Source: Streptomyces sp. CB01580 (GTDB lineage: Bacteria; Actinomycetota; Actinomycetes; Streptomycetales; Streptomycetaceae). From it: 64,000 nt of DNA. Location of the stretch: contig NZ_LIXJ01000001.1 in assembly GCF_001905795.1 (NCBI RefSeq), forward strand, positions 1 through 64,000. The letters run 5' to 3'. The stretch's first letter is position 1. Every line of letters starts with the position of its first letter. Positions 63,460-64,000 of the stretch are shown here, piece after piece. The notes under the pieces are model-generated. The model saw only the letters and a list, made by a program, of their open reading frames with translations. It was not told where the DNA came from and made no database searches. Both the position numbers and the translations under genes were made by a program.

Positions 63460-64000
63460 GGTGGATCCTGCCACGTCCGCGCCTTCCTCTACCGACTCCG
63501 CACCACCTGCCAGTGCTGCACCCAGGACCTGGGCGCCGAACGGAAGGCACGCTGCGCGGTCGGCGAGTGCTGTCAGAAGCAGTTGTCGCCCTCGACCGTG
63601 GCCTACCGGCACTCGGTCCTCAAGTCGGCGCTGGAACACGCCGTCCGCGAAAACGAGCTGCCCCGCAGCGTTGCCCGAAACGTCAAAGCCGCCACGTCCA
63701 GCCCCAGGCGCTTCCGGTCCCTCACTGCGGGCGAGGCCCGCCAGTTCCTCAATGCTGCCCGCGAACGACCGAATCCACGCGCTGTACGAAATCACCCTGC
63801 GCACCGGACCCCGCAAAGGCGAACTCCTCAGCCTCCACTGGGAAGACCTCGACCTCGACGCGGGCACCGTCGCAATCCGCCGAACCTTGCCGCGCACCAC
63901 CGCAGGCGGCCTCACCACGCTGCCCACCAAGACTCGCGCCTCCGAACGCCGCATCGCCCTCCCCACCCGCTGTGCCCAGTCGCTGAAGCTCCACCACGAA
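63460..64000 (+). pseudogene. Tyrosine recombinase (integrase) remnant, frameshifted, cut by window edge
   Basis: In one frame 63460-63765 reads ..AFLYRLRTTC.., LSPSTVAYRHSVLKSALEHA and LTAGEARQFLNAAR, the usual core-binding region. Then one extra base shifts the frame near 63762-63768, and the next frame continues NDRIHALYEITLRTGPRKGE followed by LLSLHWEDLDLD and TLPTKTRASERRIALP, the start of the catalytic domain with its Arg. The first 100 or so residues are missing and no start codon fits. A sequencing error could explain the shift. The rest lies beyond the edge. Confidence 0.8.

Noticed and set aside
1..64000. CRISPR arrays, tRNA or rRNA genes
   Set aside because: I saw no regularly spaced repeats of CRISPR type and no tRNA or rRNA signature. 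The tandem repeats present (15-bp, 24-bp) lack spacers.

Overview
The window is high-GC actinomycete DNA, almost certainly Streptomyces or a close relative. The evidence is GC-rich codon third positions, MbtH and NRPS genes, a giant trans-AT PKS, a SARP regulator with AAA and TPR-like regions, and an ArsR/GntR/LacI regulator set. Most of it is specialised-metabolite DNA, with an ordinary purine-salvage operon and a broken integrase at the right end.

1-23031 (NRPS cluster). A very large NRPS runs leftwards from 11620 and leaves the window at position 1. The visible order is A-PCP / C-A-PCP-E / C-A-PCP / C-A(partial). Immediately upstream, on the same strand, is a beta-lactamase-fold serine hydrolase that looks like a PBP-type thioesterase (candidate trans macrocyclase). 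Next come a DUF1648/DUF5808 membrane protein, a winged-helix regulator, a GntR/YtrA regulator divergent from a PH-like/ABC ATPase/ABC permease operon, and a leftward operon of CoA-acylating aldehyde dehydrogenase, alpha/beta hydrolase and MbtH. A paralogue of the first regulator closes the block.

23032-29622 (RiPP island). Two short precursor peptides share a LVIEDLD leader motif and a FTICIRS core motif. They are interleaved with a histidine kinase, a fused E1-like/YcaO cyclodehydratase, a NarL/LuxR response regulator, and a protein resembling only the N-terminal domain of SagB-type azoline dehydrogenases. TTCAC half-sites recur upstream of precursor 2, of the response regulator and of the SagB-like gene, suggesting one regulon. 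This is the best candidate for an undescribed system.

29762-57420 (polyketide cluster). A leftward operon encodes discrete malonyltransferase, ACP, asparagine-synthase-like amidotransferase and a single 6,934-residue AT-less PKS. This order is the signature of glutarimide polyketides (cycloheximide, streptimidone, migrastatin family). The PKS reads KS-DH-KR-ACP / KS-X-ACP / KS-KR-ACP / KS-ACP / KS-DH-KR-MT-ACP-TE and is complete with its TE, which predicts an unusually short glutarimide product. A divergent SARP gene has three 11-bp-spaced repeats and a -10-like box in front of it.

57643-64000. A LacI regulator with paired palindromic operators lies divergent to an NCS1 permease and two different adenine-deaminase-type enzymes. 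A strong hairpin terminator follows, then a frameshifted tyrosine-recombinase remnant running off the right edge.

All domain calls, alignments and binding-pocket readings were made by eye.
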